Assembly: GCA_963697805.1 (NCBI GenBank)
Contig: CAVOPB010000005.1
Coordinates: 186,001-250,000 of the forward strand
DNA length: 64,000 bases
Source of the DNA: VRUE01 sp963697805
GTDB lineage: Bacteria > Actinomycetota > Thermoleophilia > Solirubrobacterales > 70-9
Direction: 5' to 3'
Below the pieces are notes generated by a model. It did not search any database. It was not told the origin of the DNA and saw only the letters and a list, made by a program, of their open reading frames with translations. Positions within the stretch are counted from its first letter, which is position 1; each line of letters starts with the position of its first letter. The position numbers and the translations under genes are program-made. Below are positions 62,880 through 64,000 of the stretch, one piece after another.

Positions 62880-64000
62880 CGTGCCACTCCGTCGGCGTGC
62901 TCGACCACCCAGTCGATGCAAGCCGTCAGGGCCTGCACGTCGGCGGGGTCGACGGTCGGGAACATCCCTACCCGCAGCTGGTTGCGGCCCAGCTTGCGGT
63001 AGGGCTCGACGTCAACGATCCCGTTCGACCGCAACGCCGAGGCGAGCGCGGCGGCATCGACGCCGTCCCCGAAGTCGATCGTGCCGACGACGAGCGAGCG
63101 CTTGTCCGGGTTGGCGACGAATGGGGTCGCCCAATCCGCCGCCTCGGCCCAGCTGTAGAGCGCCTCCGATGAGGCACGGGAGCGGCCGACGGACCACTCG
63201 AGGCCGCCTTCGGCGAGCATCCACTCGACCTGATCGGCGAGCAGCAGCAGGGTCGCGAGGGCGGGTGTGTTGTAGGTCTGGTTCTTGCGCGAGTTCTCGA
63301 TCGCCGCCGGGAGCGAGAGAAACGAGGGCTGCCAACGCCCCGCGGCGCCGTCGAGCTCCTCGGCCCTGGCGATCGCGGCGGGGCTGAGCAGCGCCAGCCA
63401 GAGCCCGCCGTCGGCGCCGAAGGCCTTCTGCGGCGCGAAGTAGTAGGCGTCCGCCTCGGCCGGGTCGAGCGGTAGCCCCGCGGCCCCCGAGGTGCCGTCG
63501 ACCAGAACCAGCGCCTCGCCCGCTCCCTGCGGGCGCCGGACCCCGACCATGACGCCGGTCGAGGTCTCGTTGTGGGCCCAGGCAATCGTGTCGGCGGCCG
63601 GGTCGGCGCTCGGCTCGGGAGCGTCACCCGGCTCGGCCTCGATCAGGATCGGGTCTTTGAGGAACGGTGCGGCCGCCGTCTCCTTCGCGAACTTCCCCGA
63701 GAACTCGCCGTAGGTGAGGTGGAGGGCACGATCGCGGACGAGCCAGGCGGCGGCGGCGTCCCAGAAGGCCGTCGTGCCGCCGTTGCCGATCACGACCTCG
63801 TATCCATCTGGCAGCCCGAACAGCTCGGCGAGCCCGTCGCGGACCGCGCCGACGAGGTCGCGGACCGGCGCCTGGCGGTGCGAGGTGCCCATCAGGTCCG
63901 AGCGCTCTGCCAGGCGCGCGAGCGCCTCGGGGCGCACCTTCGAGGGTCCGCAGCCGAAGCGGCCATCGGCCGGCTTCAGTTCGGCGGGGATCTCTGCTGT
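62876..64000 (-). CDS. serC: Phosphoserine aminotransferase (5' end outside window)
   Basis: 375 codons visible; the frame is open to base 64000. N-terminal block IPAELKPADGRFGCGPSKVR and LMGTSHRQAPVRDLVG identify the actinobacterial SerC type. PLP Lys in YYFAPQKAFGADGGLW. VIGNGGTTAFWDAAAAWLV and AHNETSTGVMVG are active-site segments. Second step of serine synthesis, forming an operon with serA by a 4-base overlap. Confidence 0.94.
   Translation of the reverse strand, partial: TAEIPAELKPADGRFGCGPSKVRPEALARLAERSDLMGTSHRQAPVRDLVGAVRDGLAELFGLPDGYEVVIGNGGTTAFWDAAAAWLVRDRALHLTYGEFSGKFAKETAAAPFLKDPILIEAEPGDAPEPSADPAADTIAWAHNETSTGVMVGVRRPQGAGEALVLVDGTSGAAGLPLDPAEADAYYFAPQKAFGADGGLWLALLSPAAIARAEELDGAAGRWQPSFLSLPAAIENSRKNQTYNTPALATLLLLADQVEWMLAEGGLEWSVGRSRASSEALYSWAEAADWATPFVANPDKRSLVVGTIDFGDGVDAAALASALRSNGIVDVEPYRKLGRNQLRVGMFPTVDPADVQALTACIDWVVEHADGVAR

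Overview
The window is a high-GC actinobacterial chromosome segment. The gene content suggests a deep-branching actinobacterium of the Thermoleophilia/Solirubrobacterales type. Supporting points are an actinobacterial-type SerC, a short HisG with HisZ, a GarA-like FHA protein next to an FtsR-like MerR regulator, a MurA with Asp at the catalytic Cys position, an RsiG-like protein, and secreted lamin-tail/Ig-like proteins. Class-level placement is an inference that the 16S gene in the window (minus strand, about 39618-41162) could settle. Most genes lie on the minus strand in tightly packed operons with ATGA/GTGA/TTGA overlaps.

Layout: 1-6.4 kb holds the nadE 3' end, a thioesterase, a sigma4-like/transmembrane/RskA-like fusion, an FAD oxidase, an SRPBCC protein and a FtsR-GarA-RsiG-like regulatory trio with a phospholipid synthase. 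6.4-20.9 kb is the proS-fadD-ispG block, two adjacent secreted paralogues on the plus strand, then rseP-dxr-cdsA-uppS-frr-pyrH-tsf-rpsB. This is the classic translation/isoprenoid/lipid cluster, read from rpsB toward rseP. 20.9-27.7 kb is the division-associated cluster rluD-lspA-yggT-proC-phoA-sepF-yggS-pgeF-cca. 27.7-33.5 kb is a seven-gene histidine operon, hisZ-G-D-B-H-A-F. 33.6-36 kb has murA and a divergent membrane-anchored hydrolase. 36.2-41.4 kb is one rRNA operon without spacer tRNA, with complementary processing stems visible around 16S and 23S. 41.4-46.9 kb has tyrS, a class A PBP, a 3-methyladenine glycosylase and argH. 47-58.2 kb is a branched-chain amino acid region: leuA, leuC, leuD, leuB, ilvE and cimA, interrupted by a methyltransferase, an XRE-cupin regulator and a DUF559 nuclease-like gene. 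58.2-64 kb holds an MFS exporter, an RTX-like secreted protein, a quinone oxidoreductase-like MDR, serA and the start-truncated serC.

Main non-routine observations: (i) a family of about 60-100 bp repeats found five times, four of them directly upstream of start codons (hisZ, tyrS, leuB, leuC) and one inserted in frame inside hisF with perfect 12-bp terminal inverted repeats; (ii) a leucine-rich leader peptide upstream of leuA whose Leu codons are complementary to the leuA ribosome binding site, and a second candidate leader ORF between ilvE and cimA; (iii) a single-motif RsiG-like candidate c-di-GMP-binding anti-sigma; (iv) a DUF559 gene bracketed by related inverted repeats, one of them part of a perfect 20-bp palindrome; (v) an 11-bp periodic PHO-box-like array upstream of phoA; (vi) eight apparent one-base insertions confined to 10.9-15.2 kb that break ispG, rseP, dxr and both secreted genes. 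Group (vi) most likely reflects sequence error rather than gene decay.
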